A DNA stretch of 64,000 nucleotides, taken from assembly GCF_027943255.1 (NCBI RefSeq), contig NC_072893.1, positions 20,978,001 through 21,042,000 on the forward strand, read 5' to 3'. The notes below the pieces were generated by a model. It worked only from the letters and a program-made list of their open reading frames with translations. It was not told the origin of the DNA and made no database searches. This DNA is from Anastrepha obliqua (lineage: Eukaryota > Arthropoda > Insecta > Diptera > Tephritidae). The translations under genes and the position numbers were made by a program. Numbering within the stretch: the stretch's first letter is position 1; every line of letters starts with the position of its first letter. Positions 1 through 10,051 of the stretch are shown one piece after another.

Positions 1-318
1 AACTAAAAATATTACTCAATGTTTAGAAAACAGTTCGCAATAAAGGAATGGATTAAAAAACGGGAGCTGGCGCTTTCACGTTAGACTGCCTGCTAATGGT
101 AATTATATTTAGCCCATCAAGTATCTTCTTGGTAGCACGAAGATCCAGGACGTAAAGAACCGAGCCAAAAGCTTAGCTTAGTTAGATCAGATAGGTGACG
201 AAGCGTTAGAAAAAATTGCAGTTTGGTAAATTTAGCCATTATAGAAATAAATATTTTTAGAATATTTTATGGTCCCTCCATTTGAGAATTTAACGTGTTT
301 TCTAAAATTTTTACATCC

Positions 319-1428
319 TTATCCTTTTACATTTGTTCGTATTTTGTTTCCTTGTTCACCCCTCTCGGGAGCAAAGAGCCTCGACAAACTCTTCCATCGT
401 ACACGGTTCTTTGTTGCTGTTTTTGCACCGTCCCATAAGAAGTCGGCATCTGCTAGTTCGCGCAGTATCGACTTTCTACAAGCATTCTTTGGCCGACCGC
501 GACCTCTGCTTCCTTGCGGATTCCAGTCCAGTTTTCTCAATGTGTGACCTATGCCTCGCCACTTTCTGCGTTTGATTTGCCTAAGGATGGGTTCTTCGTT
601 CGTTAATCTCCAAAGTGCGTCGTTACTGATGGTGTTTGGCCAGAATATTCTGCAGATGATGTGGAGGCATTTGTTGATGAAGAATGGTAGTCTCTGTGTG
701 ATGGTGTTAAGGACCAGCCATGTTTCGCTTCCGTACAACAATAGTGCCTCTACGCATGAGCCGAATATTCGTAGATTAGTGCGCCTGGATATTTGAGAAC
801 TCCCCGTTACTGTATGCATTCACCCGAATTCCGCCCTTGCTTTGTCTAGCTTGCAGTTGACATCTTTATCTTGCTCCCGATCTCTGCCGATATGATGCAG
901 CCGAGGTAGCAGATGCTTTCAACGAATTCCAACGGGTATCCGACAACCAATATCTGCCTTGTGTTATTGCGGTTAACTCTCATGGCCTCGGTCTTGGCGA
1001 TGTTGACCTCCAGTCCGACAGTGCGTGCCAGCGCGACTGGTTTGTCCGCCTTCGCTTGCATGTCAGAGAGTTTGTGATAGAAGAGGCAGATGTCATCGGT
1101 GAAGTCCAGATCCTCAAGATGTCTGGTGAAACTCCATACGATGCCTTTTTTGTGCAGGGTCAGTTGGCTCATAGCTTCATCAAGAATGATGGCGAAGGGA
1201 AGGGGCGACAGGGAACAACCTTGCCTTACGCTTGCGCTGGTAGTGAATGGATCACCGATAGCGCCTTTGTGAAGCACTGCCAGTTTAGAGTTCTCGTAGA
1301 GAGCTTTGATGAGGCGGATTATCTTAACGAGAACTCCCTTTCTACTCAGTGCCAGCCATATTGCGTCTCGTTTGATAGTGTCGAACGCTTTCTTAAAGTT
1401 TATAGGCAGCATGTAGAGCGGGGACTAC
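319..1428 (-). mobile_element. RTE-like LINE remnant (family A), RT plus C-terminus
   Basis: Decayed non-LTR retrotransposon on the minus strand. The upstream part holds reverse transcriptase blocks: a palm motif FKKAFDTIKRDAIW, then RQGCSLSP, then the catalytic box, which reads FTDD where the family normally has YADD. After a frame break the downstream part carries the usual C-terminus of this LINE type: LLYGSETW, then WRGIGHTLRK and WNPQGSRGRGRPKN. The endonuclease domain and 5' part are missing, as expected for a 5'-truncated copy. A second copy of the family lies at 26185-27675 and a deletion fragment at 41290-41470. The product would have copied element RNA into DNA at a nick. The altered catalytic box and frame breaks make it dead. 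The RTE-type label is by motif resemblance. Confidence 0.8.
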
Positions 1429-1528
1429 AGAAATTAGGGAATCTGAAAGACTTGGAGATCAAATTGCTGACAAAAGACAGCTGTTCCTACTCCCTCCGCC
1501 ATTATGGGCCCATCTGTGAAGAAATTGT

Positions 1529-2011
1529 ATGAATGGTATGTGGGTGCACCTGCAACCTCAAACAAATGTTATTATTGATAAACATGAAACAATGGTACGC
1601 CTGTATGCCTGGAGACTCACGGCAGGCATAACTGGCTTTAGGTCTGTCGGAGAACAAGCAGCCAAAATGGGTATCCCTCACAACACACATTGCTACAGTT
1701 GTAAACAACCGGAGAAAAAGGAAACAATCTACCATTTCCTCTGCGAATGCCCTGCCCTATGGAAGGAAAGAATGGTAGTCCTGGCAAACCGCTGTTCGAG
1801 AGTCTCGACTGTCGACTGTCTTAAATGTCAACAACGTAATAAGGTTCTTGAACCGCACAGAATGGATATAGTCATGCTGCAAATAACCAAGTTGGTAGCG
1901 AGGATGTGGCAACACAATGGTGCGGAAGCGCCAGTTGGATTTTGGATGAACCACCACTTCAACCAACCAACCAACCATGTGGATTCTAGACCTTTCTGCC
2001 ATTCATTTTGA
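1529..2011 (+). pseudogene. C-terminal tail of an RNase H-type LINE ORF2
   Basis: Open stretch of 160 codons whose middle matches the post-RNase H zinc-finger-like tail common to LOA/I/Jockey-group LINE polyproteins. It has a turn around GIPHNTHCYSCKQ followed by YHFLCECPALW, giving the C-x2-C ... H-x4-C spacing. It carries no RT or RNase H catalytic motifs, so only the 3' end of an element remains. The sequence ends in a (CAAC)n-like run at about 1960-1977, which may be the element's 3' tail. It lies head to head with the minus-strand LINE at 319-1428. Confidence 0.65.
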
Positions 2012-2509
2012 TCTATAATGACGCTCCTAATTTAGCTTGTTGAATTATGTAGGCTGACCTTCCGTTTGAATGCCGCATGTTGGTGTGACCAGAAAGCCTC
2101 TGTGAGAATTGTCTTAACATCTGCAGTCTTAGAGGAGATCTTTTGCCCGAGTTTCTTACTACCAGTTTTATTGGATGTCAGTTGAGAATTCTTTCTATTG
2201 GCGCCGGACTATACATGGACTAATTGTATGTAAAAAATCTCAAACACTAGGCTGGAAAAAACGAGTAAAAACTATGATTCCTTAGGTGTCCTGACTTTAG
2301 TATCTGATCCCTTACAATGATTATTATTGTTTATTTTTACTTGTACCCCACACAACATAAGCTAAAGCATATTTATATTCAAATGTGTACATACATACAC
2401 AAGTACAGTACGAACTCGATAATGGCAAACTTTGATACTTGGTTTGATACTCAGTTCTGCAATTTTTGCAATAAAAGTAATAGCTTTCAAAACTTTCCAT
2501 TATTAATTT

Positions 2510-2848
2510 GGCGGAGCTCAAGTGAGACAAATGAGCAAATTGTCCAGATCTTCAAAGAAATAATCGCCAATATTTGCCACGGCTTCTTTGAAGTGCAGGA
2601 GGAGTTGCACCGACTCAATTTCTTCTTCATCTCCACAACTCCTACAGAAGTCATTGTGAGGTGCACCCATTGTACTGCCTCGGGTGCTTATAGATGTAGT
2701 TATAACATCTGTGAGGACGCTGGTAGTTGATCTGTTGAGTCCAAGTCCTGTCCAAGTCCAAGTCAGTTTTAGCCAGAGCACTTCGGATACACTTCGGATA
2801 GTTACAGATCAACTTCTATTGGTTTCCGCGATTGCGCTCAAGTCAATG
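2510..2848 (-). mobile_element. RNase H LINE tail (family G)
   Basis: Minus-strand fragment reading NRSTTSVLT, GAPHNDFCRSCGDEEE and GDYFFEDL, the cysteine-rich C-terminal tail of an RNase H LINE. The same reading and flanking nucleotides recur at 53242-53601, so both belong to one family. This copy has lost the segment between the Cys box and the GDYFFEDL block, including the CECxAL part. It is 5'-truncated and joined directly to the Jockey-type LINE at 2849. Confidence 0.7.
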
Positions 2849-3630
2849 TTGTTGTTGTAGCAGTAACTTTGCCCGCGCGACGGCCGCGTATCTGAGGAGG
2901 TGCCTCCTAACGTGCCTGGTAGGCGGCTCAGGCCAAAGCAGGTATCTGCATGGGTGGGACTTGCGGTAATACCCTAGCAGAAACAGCTTGCCTGCCAGTT
3001 TATTATGCTCCATTACTGGGAGCATATGGAGCTCGTCATGTAGATGTTGTATTGGGGACATCAGGAGACATCTTGTCGCGGTCCTAATGGCAGTGTTTTG
3101 ACAAGTTTGTAGCTTCGTCCACAGCGAATCACCGGATCCAGGCGTCCAGACAGGCGCAGCATAGTTTAGAACCGGTCGGCCTATTGCCTTGAAAGTCGAC
3201 AGCAACATTTCCTTGTCTTTGCCCTAAGTGCTGCCGGCAAGCGAGGACCTTGTTGCGATTCTGTACTTTAGTTAGGAGAGCAAACTGTCGAAGGTAACTC
3301 TTAAGATTTTGGAGCTGTTAACAGTCGGAATTGGTGTGTCATCGACTTTTACCTTAAGCTGCAGTTTGACCTCCTTTGTCCAGGTGGTGAAGAGCGGCGC
3401 CGTGGTCTTCGTGGGGGAAAGTTGTAGCATTGAAGAAGTGAGAAAGGCAGGTGCGGTAGTCATTTACTTTTACGCACAGGCCATCAATGTCATTGCACGA
3501 CGCCATTATCGTGAGGTCGTCAGCGTAGGAGACCCGGGATACTCCCTCTGCTGGCTGGGGGAGTTTCGAATTATAATGAAGTTAAAAAACAAGGGTGAAA
3601 GGACACCACCCTTCGGAACTCCCTGCTTTA
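2849..3630 (-). mobile_element. Jockey-type LINE remnant, RT palm to 3' end
   Basis: Reading the minus strand from high to low coordinates gives, in several frames, QGVPKGGVLSPLFFNF (about 3625-3575), SYADDLTIMAS (about 3530-3495), a TKEVKLQLKVKVDD-type segment (about 3385), then NYAAPVWTPG and the HDELHMLPVMEHNKLAGK end region (3208-2843). These are, in order, the RT active-site half and thumb of a Jockey-clade LINE. YADD is intact but the frame shifts between blocks. The 3' end is CAA-rich (about 2848-2860). 5' truncation removed the endonuclease and gag-like ORF. Confidence 0.82.
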
Positions 3631-3639
3631 TTTTCCTTT

Positions 3640-4815
3640 ACTTTGAGATTTGGTCCCGAAATATCACCGACGAATTGCTTTCGTATTTTTAACGAAGTAA
3701 AAAATCTTTGGAGGTCATATTTTCCTACTAATTGTTTCCTCCTTTCACCGCAAACAACGTCAACTAAAGTAATAACCACGATTTCTGTTATGTAGGTGCG
3801 TTCATCGAGTTCGTACTGTATTATTATTTGCTTGCTTATTTCAGAAGAAAATTCGTGCAGCAAATTTAACTACACCCCATATTTGGGGCACGAATGTATG
3901 TACACCACATACAGCGCATACATAAACACTTACACATACACGATTTGCTGACGCAGCGGCTGTTTGGTTGAGTGCTTATCAAAATGTACACACACACACA
4001 GGGAAGCGATTGTGTTGGGGCTCGACTACTCGTATACTATTCCACATACATACACATGTACTCGTGGATGTGTGACTACCAACATTCAAACCTTTGCAGC
4101 AGCTGTACAGCGCCAGTTTCGTTGGCAGCGCAAACAACGCGACGTTTACTTACCAACTGCGCACCGAGCACACAACTCCATCTTGCGTGCGTGCATACAT
4201 ACAAACACCTGCACCATTGCATAAGGCTGTATTTATGTATATAAATTTATATTTTATGAAATGTTTGCATGGAGCCAATTTCGGAGGTACATCCTGTAAA
4301 CACACCACCTCCAACGCGTCTCTCCTCTCCCGCAATCGAATACACCTTTTTGGTTTTGTAGCATCCAAAAATTGTTCTGTCACCGCAACATTGAAGCAAA
4401 ATGTAGCAGAAAGAAGTGGAGGCGATGAGGTGAGGGAGGTGTGGTGAAGGAGGTGAGGTTTGTGTTATATGTTTTAGAATTTATGGCCATATTAAATTAA
4501 ACTTCGCCTCTTGTACGGCCACCTGTACGGCGCCCATTTGTATGCTACTCCATTGCGATTGCTTTTGTGTGTTTCCGTTGGGCGAATGTTCAAAGCTGTG
4601 ATCGCAGTTACATATACGAGTATGTATGAGTGTGTATGTATCCCTGCATAAAATACATCATATTTAAGATTAAGTAGATATATTATTAAGACAATTTGGA
4701 ATATTTAGAATATTTAATATTTCAAATGCTTTTCAATCGTAAAATGGCATTTTAGAAAATTTTAAAAATTAATTAAGAAATATTATAAATTGAGGGGGAA
4801 AACTACATGCAAAAC
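3640..4815. other. Non-coding stretch with short CA/TACA microsatellites
   Basis: No protein family recognised. The stretch holds a short (CA)n run near 3987-4001 and scattered TACATA/CATACA motifs (about 3890-4060 and 4190-4240). The overlapping short open frames here are low-complexity and unsupported. AT content rises after 4640. Confidence 0.5.
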
Positions 4816-4818
4816 AGG

Positions 4819-4874
4819 ATCTAGTACGAGCATATAGAGAGGCCTTCAAAACACGCGCCTAGATGTTGTTTTAA
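4819..4874 (+). repeat. Left copy of a ~56-bp diverged direct repeat
   Basis: The segment beginning ATCTAGTACGAGCATATAGA is repeated at 6488-6543 in direct orientation at roughly 80% identity (shared core ctag-acgag-at-tagagag ... gcctagatgtt). The two copies bracket the mariner and LINE complex at 4879-6440. The origin is unknown: it could be two copies of a dispersed repeat or a local duplication. Confidence 0.55.
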
Positions 4875-5051
4875 AGTATTGGGTGGGAACTAAGTAATTG
4901 CGGATTTCACTTCAGTTGAATTTTTAGGTTTGCAGACGTAGTAAAAATGTAAAACACATTTTGCTATTTGATAGTTGGCAATTCAGCTGTCAATCAGTAA
5001 AAAAAGGTTTTTTGATCGGTTGCGTAGTTTTCGTTTGACGTTCGTTGAAAA

Positions 5052-5351
5052 ATGGAAAATCAAAAGGAACATTTTCGTCATATTTTGATTTTTTACTTTC
5101 TCAAAGGGAAACCTGTATCGCAAGCTTACAAAAAGTTATGTGCTGTTTATGGTGACGAAGCCTTAAAAGAACGGCAGTGTCAAAATTGGTTTGCCAAATT
5201 TTGTTCTGGTGATTTTTCACTCAAAGATGAAAAACGCTCTGGTCGTCCAGTTGAAGTTGAAGCAGTAATTGATCGTCGGATCGTCACAGTACAACTCGTG
5301 AAATTACAGAGAAGCTTCATGTACCACATACACGTATTGAAAATCACTTAA
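5052..5351 (+). pseudogene. Mariner transposase N-terminus
   Basis: A 99-codon open frame starting with an ATG in the usual place about 170 bp inside the left TIR. It covers the paired helix-turn-helix DNA-binding region (CAVYGDEALKERQCQNW, RSGRPVE). A frame shift after about residue 80 garbles the end, and homologous sequence continues in other frames to about 5400, where a LINE fragment interrupts it. The full protein would be about 340 residues and would have cut and pasted its own TIR-bounded DNA. Confidence 0.85.
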
Positions 5352-5404
5352 AACAACTTGGCTATGTTAAAAAATCGGTATATGGGTTCCTCACGAATTG
5401 AAGA

Positions 5405-5682
5405 TAGGTAGGTAGGGTGGTTAAGACACACTTAGGCCTTTCGCAGGTCCATTGTGATACCACTGGAGCTTATCCTTACCCTACGTGTTTCTTTTCAAAC
5501 CATCCGGTAGCTTTAATAAACGAGCAGAGCTTCTCATAGCTAAGCTTGCACACTCACATAAAAGGTGTCTGACTGTTTCCTCTTCTTCTGTATTAAGACA
5601 GCTTCTACAGAAATCGAAGTACGGGAGTCCTAACCTTCTAGCGTGACTGCCTATTAAACAATGACCAGTTACGAACTGAAAG
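5405..5682 (-). mobile_element. RNase H LINE 3' fragment (family I) inside mariner
   Basis: The minus strand reads FVTGHCLIGSHARRLG, then PYFDFCRSCLNTEEEETVRH and LLCECASL, the Cys/His tail of an RNase H LINE. A longer copy of the same family is at 49340-50282. The 3' end, at the left here, is a (CTAC)n-type run (GGTAGGTAGGG on the plus strand), matching the CTACCTAC tail of the longer copy at 50256-50280. The flanks acgaattgaag and acgaactgaaag are an imperfect TSD of about 11 bp derived from mariner sequence. This is a 5'-truncated target-primed insertion. Confidence 0.8.
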
Positions 5683-5879
5683 AAACGCATTTAACGCACC
5701 GCATTAACAGCTGCGATTTGCTAAAGAAAGGTAATGAAAATGATCCATTTTTAAAACGACTGATAACTGGCGATGAAAACTGGGTTGTCTACAACAAAAT
5801 CAAGCGGAAAAGATCGCGGTGAACAACTCAAACCACATCAAAAGCTGATATTCATCAAAAGAAGGTTTTGTTCTCAGTT

Positions 5880-6440
5880 TGGTAGGATTACAAATCCCTG
5901 GTATCCCCACAAAGCTAATACGGCTTTGCAAGATGACGTTGCTCAACACCAGCAGCGTCGTCAGAATTGGGAAGGACCTCTCCGAGCCGTTTGATATCAA
6001 ATGAGGTTTCAGACAGGGTGACTCGCTGTCGCGCGACTTCTTTAAACTGATGTTGGAGAGGATCGTACGAGCCGCAGAACTTGATCGCTCAGACACAATT
6101 TTTTATAAGAGCGTACAATTGTTGGCGTATGCCAAGGATATCGACATCATCGGCCTTAACAACCGCGCTGTTAGTTCTGCCTTTTCCACACTCGACAAAG
6201 AGGCAAAGCGAATTGGTCTGGTGGTGAACGAGGACAAAACGAAGTACCTCCTGTCATCAAACAAACAGTCGGCGCACTCGCGTATCGGGACTCACGTCGT
6301 TTTTGATAGTCCTCTCTCGATTAACAAAACTAATACCCTATAAGGAGTTCATCATGCCCGTCCTAATGTATGGACGATAACAACATCCGATGAAACGACG
6401 CTTGGAGTGTTTGAGAGAAGGATTTTGAAGCATTTTTGAA
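5880..6440 (+). mobile_element. LINE reverse transcriptase remnant (family L)
   Basis: Plus-strand RT palm region. It reads FRQGDSLSRDFF (the family block is RQGD-LS), then an AYAKDIDIIGL catalytic box in which the first aspartate of YADD has become lysine, then KRIGLVVNEDKTKYLL. The frame is lost after about 6340, and the following FERRILKH-like residues (about 6410) belong to the same LINE type. A C-terminal piece of a close relative is at 29440-29905. Clade is not assigned. Confidence 0.75.
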
Positions 6441-6487
6441 CTCTGCTAAAGACGAGAAGAGGGAAAGACTACACTACACATAGCAGT

Positions 6488-6543
6488 ATCTAGCACGAGT
6501 ATGTAGAGAGTATTTCAAAATACGTGCCTAGATGTTATTTTAG
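6488..6543 (+). repeat. Right copy of the ~56-bp diverged direct repeat
   Basis: Partner of the segment at 4819-4874, in the same orientation, with scattered transitions. It begins TATCTAGCACGAGTATGTAG. It lies just beyond the 3' end of the family L LINE. Confidence 0.55.
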
Positions 6544-6755
6544 ATTCTTTCAGATTTCACAACTTTTATTCAGAAATGAAAAATGGCATAATTTATATGT
6601 CCACCATAAACACGACTACCGGCTGTCATACGAGGGTTGTCATACGAGAATTAAAATGTTCAAGGAATCGCTCACACTCCGAATGCTGTGTTTTAAACTC
6701 CGGAAACGCTGTTGGCTTATTCACATACATAGACCTTACTTCAATTCATAACATA

Positions 6756-7134
6756 AAGGGTGGTTAAGTTTCAAGGGCCGGTGTTGATTTTGTATAAAAT
6801 ACAATTTTTTAGAAAATTGTTGTCATTTATCTTTATTATGATAATATTGGTATGGCTCAATTACGTATGGAACAAAACATCGGCCAAATGGCCGCCGCCA
6901 TCTCGGCGGCACACCTCTATCCGATGGTCCAAATTTTCGATGACGCTGAGGCATAATTGAGGTTCTATGCCGTTAATGTGCCGAATTATCTCATCCTTTA
7001 GCTCTTGAATTGTTACTGGCTTATCGACGTACATCTTTTCTTTCAAATAACCCCAAAGAAAGAAGTCCAACGGTGTCGTTGACGTTTAGGTGTGGTTCAC
7101 ATTCAACATCGGCCCTTGAAATTTAACCACCCTT
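6756..7134 (-). mobile_element. Internally deleted DD41D-type mariner with TIRs
   Basis: A 379-bp element flanked by TA on both sides. The left end AAGGGTGGTTAAGTTTCAAG matches the reverse complement of the right end (AAGGGTGGTTAAATTTCAAG), and the match continues into GGGCCG, about 30 bp in total with one mismatch. Between them the minus strand encodes only the transposase C-terminus (6861-7070). It is a non-autonomous deletion derivative that kept its ends. In these families such copies can be mobilised by a full-length transposase supplied in trans. Confidence 0.88.
6861..7070 (-). pseudogene. C-terminus of DD41D mariner transposase
   Basis: Seventy codons reading MDFFLWGYLKEKMYVDKP and ending in the usual GGGHLADVLFHT-stop. 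The DFFLWG motif contains the third catalytic aspartate of the family, but everything upstream is deleted. The stop lies about 100 bp inside the TIR, as in full-length relatives. Related C-termini are seen at 10862-11206, 17425-17754 and 56337-56485. Confidence 0.85.
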
Positions 7135-7372
7135 TATAAAAATTCAAATTGAAATTAGGAAAAAAATCAATTTTGCAACTATTCATCCATATTTGATAGC
7201 AGGTGCAAACCTTTTCTTGCGGATTGCACCAAGAATGCTATCATCAGTAGATACGCAGCTATGTCCAGCCCATCTGCCGGGTTTTATTGAAACTTTTAAC
7301 GGCTTCTGTTGGTTTCTTTGTTGTAACAAAGTCTGGTATTAGCCACTGTTTTTTGCTTTCTTGTTTATTCTA

Positions 7373-7595
7373 GGTGGCACAAAATTAGTAACTCTATCGG
7401 AAAATGTATATTTTTTGCAAATGGCGTCGTACGTCATATTTGACACTTGTGAACTAGTCGGCTGCGGTATACAAACAGACAAGCAATGGAGCATGTAAAG
7501 GTTAAAATGAAGATATCCATCACTCAAAATAAATTTTTTTATTCAGTAAAAAAATTGTTCAAACCCAAAATTGGATGATTAATTTTGCGCCACCT
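7373..7595. mobile_element. Small MITE (AGGTGGC family), about 223 bp
   Basis: The left end GGTGGCACAAAATTAGTAA and the reverse complement of the right end (AGGTGGCGCAAAATTAATCA) form imperfect TIRs of about 18 bp. There is no coding capacity. Internal sequence from about 7435 (TTTGACACTTGTGAACTAG) onwards is shared with 40605-41103, where a second copy is split by a SINE. A third, truncated copy is at 9103-9163. Superfamily not determined. Confidence 0.75.
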
Positions 7596-7603
7596 CATGT
7601 AAC

Positions 7604-7830
7604 TCTTATTATTACTAGATATAAAGTTGGTATGATTGCCCAAGGAATGAGCACACTTGAACGAAGAAAAACGGTTTCGTCCTTTGTGTTACCATTACGA
7701 AGCGGGTGAGGGGAAAGAGGAAGACCGATGGAATTGCAGGGAAAGCGTGGGGAGAGGTGGTGCTGGAATGGTTAGGAGGGTGGGTTTAGAGTGTGCGGAC
7801 TACGAACGATGACTGTGCTGCGTTTGCGTC
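7604..7830. other. Unassigned spacer
   Basis: G-rich non-coding sequence (gggtgaggggaaagaggaag) between the MITE and the 3' end of LINE E. Nothing recognised. Confidence 0.4.
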
Positions 7831-7839
7831 AACCGCTTT

Positions 7840-9100
7840 GTGCTACTGATGAAATTCATCAGATTTTTAATGTCGATGCCTACTAGTTATATCAGCAGGC
7901 GTAACAAAGAAGTAAGGGCCAAGATACTTTGATTTTAACCCCGCCAGAGCAGGGCAGCTAAGAAGAAGGTTCTGAGATGATTCCACCCCATCCTCTATGC
8001 ATCCAGCGAAAAAAGAACTTGAGGTAATTCTAAGTCTCACAGCATGCATTTCTCGCGCATAGTCACCACGAGATTCGAGAGTTAAAATTTTGTAAACATC
8101 AGAAGCTCGCCCAAGCGCCCCCGATCACACGTGGCCAGAAGAATAACGCGACCTTACAAGTTTGAGTACTTGCCCAACGCTCGCTGAGTTGGCGCGAAGC
8201 CCATCTTTCCAGGAGCAGACCGCAGGTAGTCAGGGGGATCCCAATTCTCTCCTTTCGCAGGGAAATCACCTCACATGTCCCTTGTCTGCCGCGACAGTTC
8301 TGTCGCTAAGCATTCTGCAGATAAATCTTATAAGGGACCTGGTAATTGCCTCCAGGAGGACGTTGTTAAAAGCCTCCTCAATGTCAAGGTGTCCATCACA
8401 AACTCCTTCTGAAAAAGGGACTCCTCAATCTCTTTCACAATTGTATGTAGGGCAGATTCCACCGATCTACCCTTGCAATAAGCATGTTGGTTATGCGACA
8501 GCCGACCCCGAGGAATTTCGCTTCTTATGTGCAGGTCAATCAGTCTCTCAAGGGTTTTCAGCAAAAAAGATGAGAGACTGATTGACCTGAAGTCCTTAGG
8601 AGAGACATGCAAGCTCTTGCCTGCCTTGGGTATAAAGACAACCCTCACGGCCCTCCATGGTCTTGGTATATAGCCCCTGGCTATGCAGCTCGCATAAATA
8701 GGGCTCAACCAACGGCATGATACCTGCACAGATTTCTACAGTTGGGCAGGAATGATGCCGTCAGGACCAGGCGACTTAAAGGGTCTAAAGGAGTCAATGG
8801 CCCAAGCACGGCGACGCTCATCCAGCAACTAGCCTCGGTCCCGAATGCAAGTTGAAATGCTTTTCAGGCCGGTGCTGCTAGGTGCTGGGCTCGTCGGAAA
8901 ATGGGCGTCGAGAAATAACTTCAGTGACTCCTCGCCGTCCATCGCCCAACATCCCATTCCGTCTCTTAAGTACCCCAAGGGAGCGGAACTCTTTGTGAGT
9001 ACTCGTCTAAACTTGGAGGGCTCATGGCAGCCCTCTACGCTCTCGAAGAATCTTCTCCAGAAGCTAACAGAAGGAATTTTCCAGTTTTTTGTACGATAAT
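7840..9100 (-). mobile_element. RNase H-type LINE remnant (family E) with internal deletion
   Basis: On the minus strand, from 9100 downward, there is a pre-RT region and then SPGPDGIIPAQL, followed by YIPRPWRAVRVVFIPKAGK and DFRSISLSSFLLKTLERLID. These are RT blocks of a LOA/R1-like LINE. Then come SHNQHAYCKGRSVESALH and an abrupt jump. The central RT including the YADD box and most of RNase H is deleted. The remainder (about 8250-7860) is the C-terminal tail, with LLLSCPALAGLKSKYLGPYF. Tail sequence from the same family recurs at 57195-57510 (plus) and 29035-29120 (minus). Confidence 0.8.
8328..8729 (-). pseudogene. LINE E reverse transcriptase, N-terminal half
   Basis: Open frame of 133 codons covering the fingers of the RT (GYIPRPWRAVRVVFIPKAGK, ISLSSFLLKTLERLI, RLSHNQHAY). 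The catalytic aspartates lie downstream and are deleted. A stop codon upstream of about 8729 separates it from the GPDG block. Confidence 0.8.
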
Positions 9101-9102
9101 AC

Positions 9103-9160
9103 AAGGTGGCGCTAAATTAATCATCCAATTTTTTTTTTTTGAATCAATTTTTTACTAAAT
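9103..9160 (-). mobile_element. Truncated AGGTGGC-family MITE
   Basis: Begins AAGGTGGCGCTAAATTAATC and continues through CATCCAA and a poly-T run to TTTTTTACTAAATAAA. This is the reverse complement of the right end of the MITE at 7373-7595. It is cut at about 9160, where SINE sequence begins. Confidence 0.7.
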
Positions 9161-9252
9161 AAATGAGGGAACAACAACAAGACGCACACCACAAATCGAA
9201 GTGAAGAGCTCGGCCAAACACCTAACAGAAGTGTACGCGCCAATTATTTATT
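9161..9252 (+). mobile_element. 3' fragment of tRNA-derived SINE
   Basis: Matches the last ~90 bp of the SINE seen complete at 40638-40971 (gaacaacatcaagacgcac, agctcggccaaacac, gtgtacgcgccaattat), with an AT-rich TTATTTATTT tail. The tRNA-like head is missing. Confidence 0.75.
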
Positions 9253-9372
9253 TATTTTATTGGTATATCTTAGGCTACAGTGGCCTGTAAAGTAACCAGT
9301 TAAACGTCTATTTGAGTCTACTCTGTTGAGAGAAAGTAGATTATCAGAAATTCCTTTGTTCGGCGTTAGGAA

Positions 9373-10025
9373 TTGTTTCGTTCGTTGCTGACAGATAAAA
9401 TTTTGTCAGTGTTCGACGAATTTCTTCTCGCCATCGACCCGGTCATCGCAACACCCGGTCATAAACAGCACTTTTTGTACCTAATCGTCACGGGAGATGA
9501 GAAATGGTGTCTGTACATCAATATGAATCAAAGAAAGGAGTGGGTGGCTGCAGGAGATACGCCAAAGCCGAGAGTCAAACCGGAACTTCATCCAAAGAAG
9601 ATCACGAAATGTGGGGGACTGGGAGGGCATGGCGCACTGGAAAATGCTCGAAAAGAAGGTCACAGGGGCTATTCGTTGAAAAGACATGTTCGACATGGCC
9701 AAACCATAATCCTACACAACAACGTCCGGCCCCATGTGGCACAAGTCGCCAAAGCCGCACTCCAAGAGCTCGAATAGGAGGTCCTTCAGCATCCACCGTA
9801 TTCACCGGACCTTGCGCCGACCGATTACTATCCTTTCTGTTCTCTGTCAAACCATATGAAAGGCGTTATCCTCGATAACGAAGAGGTCCTTAAAAATGGT
9901 TCAACAATTTCTTTGACTCCAAGCCAGGCGAGTTTTGACGGAACGGCATCAATAAATTGGTCGAGAGGTGGGAAGAAGTGGGTAGAGGTTTTAAACATCA
10001 ACGGCGAATATACAATTGATTAACT
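9373..10025 (+). mobile_element. Mariner remnant, catalytic half (DD34D)
   Basis: Plus-strand mariner transposase from just before the first catalytic aspartate (VTGDEKWC) to the C-terminus (INGEYTID-stop at about 10023). The second catalytic aspartate has become asparagine (ILHNNVRPH), and the third is present in SPDLAPTDYY. The spacing of 34 residues between the second and third positions is canonical mariner. A stop interrupts just after LQELE, and the N-terminal DNA-binding half and both TIRs are missing. Inactive. Confidence 0.87.
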
Positions 10026-10051
10026 TATTGATGTAATTCTGGTTTTTTGTT

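Larger units (their letters stand above)
4879..5875 (+). mobile_element. mellifera-type mariner, 3'-truncated, split by a LINE
   Basis: A TIR-like start TTGGGTGGGAACTAAGTAAT follows a TA dinucleotide (4877-4878). The transposase begins at 5052 with MENQKEHFRHIL and continues through the helix-turn-helix region (RQCQNWFAKFCSGDFSLKDE). It is interrupted at about 5405 and resumes at about 5683 with INSCDLLKKGNENDPFLKRL, then the first catalytic aspartate in TGDENWV. The sequence is lost after about 5875, where another LINE begins, so the second and third catalytic aspartates and the right TIR are absent. It is a dead DNA transposon of the mariner group (DD34D). Confidence 0.85.

Noticed and set aside
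1056..1532. 158-codon plus-strand open frame
   Set aside because: Antisense shadow of the reverse transcriptase remnant on the minus strand.
3582..3863. 93-codon minus-strand frame upstream of the Jockey RT
   Set aside because: Only its last residues overlap the RT region, out of frame; the remainder matches nothing.
3964..4447. Overlapping open frames rich in His/Thr/Tyr
   Set aside because: Generated by CA/TACA microsatellite sequence in several frames.
8162..8581. 139-codon plus-strand open frame
   Set aside because: Antisense shadow of the LINE E reverse transcriptase.
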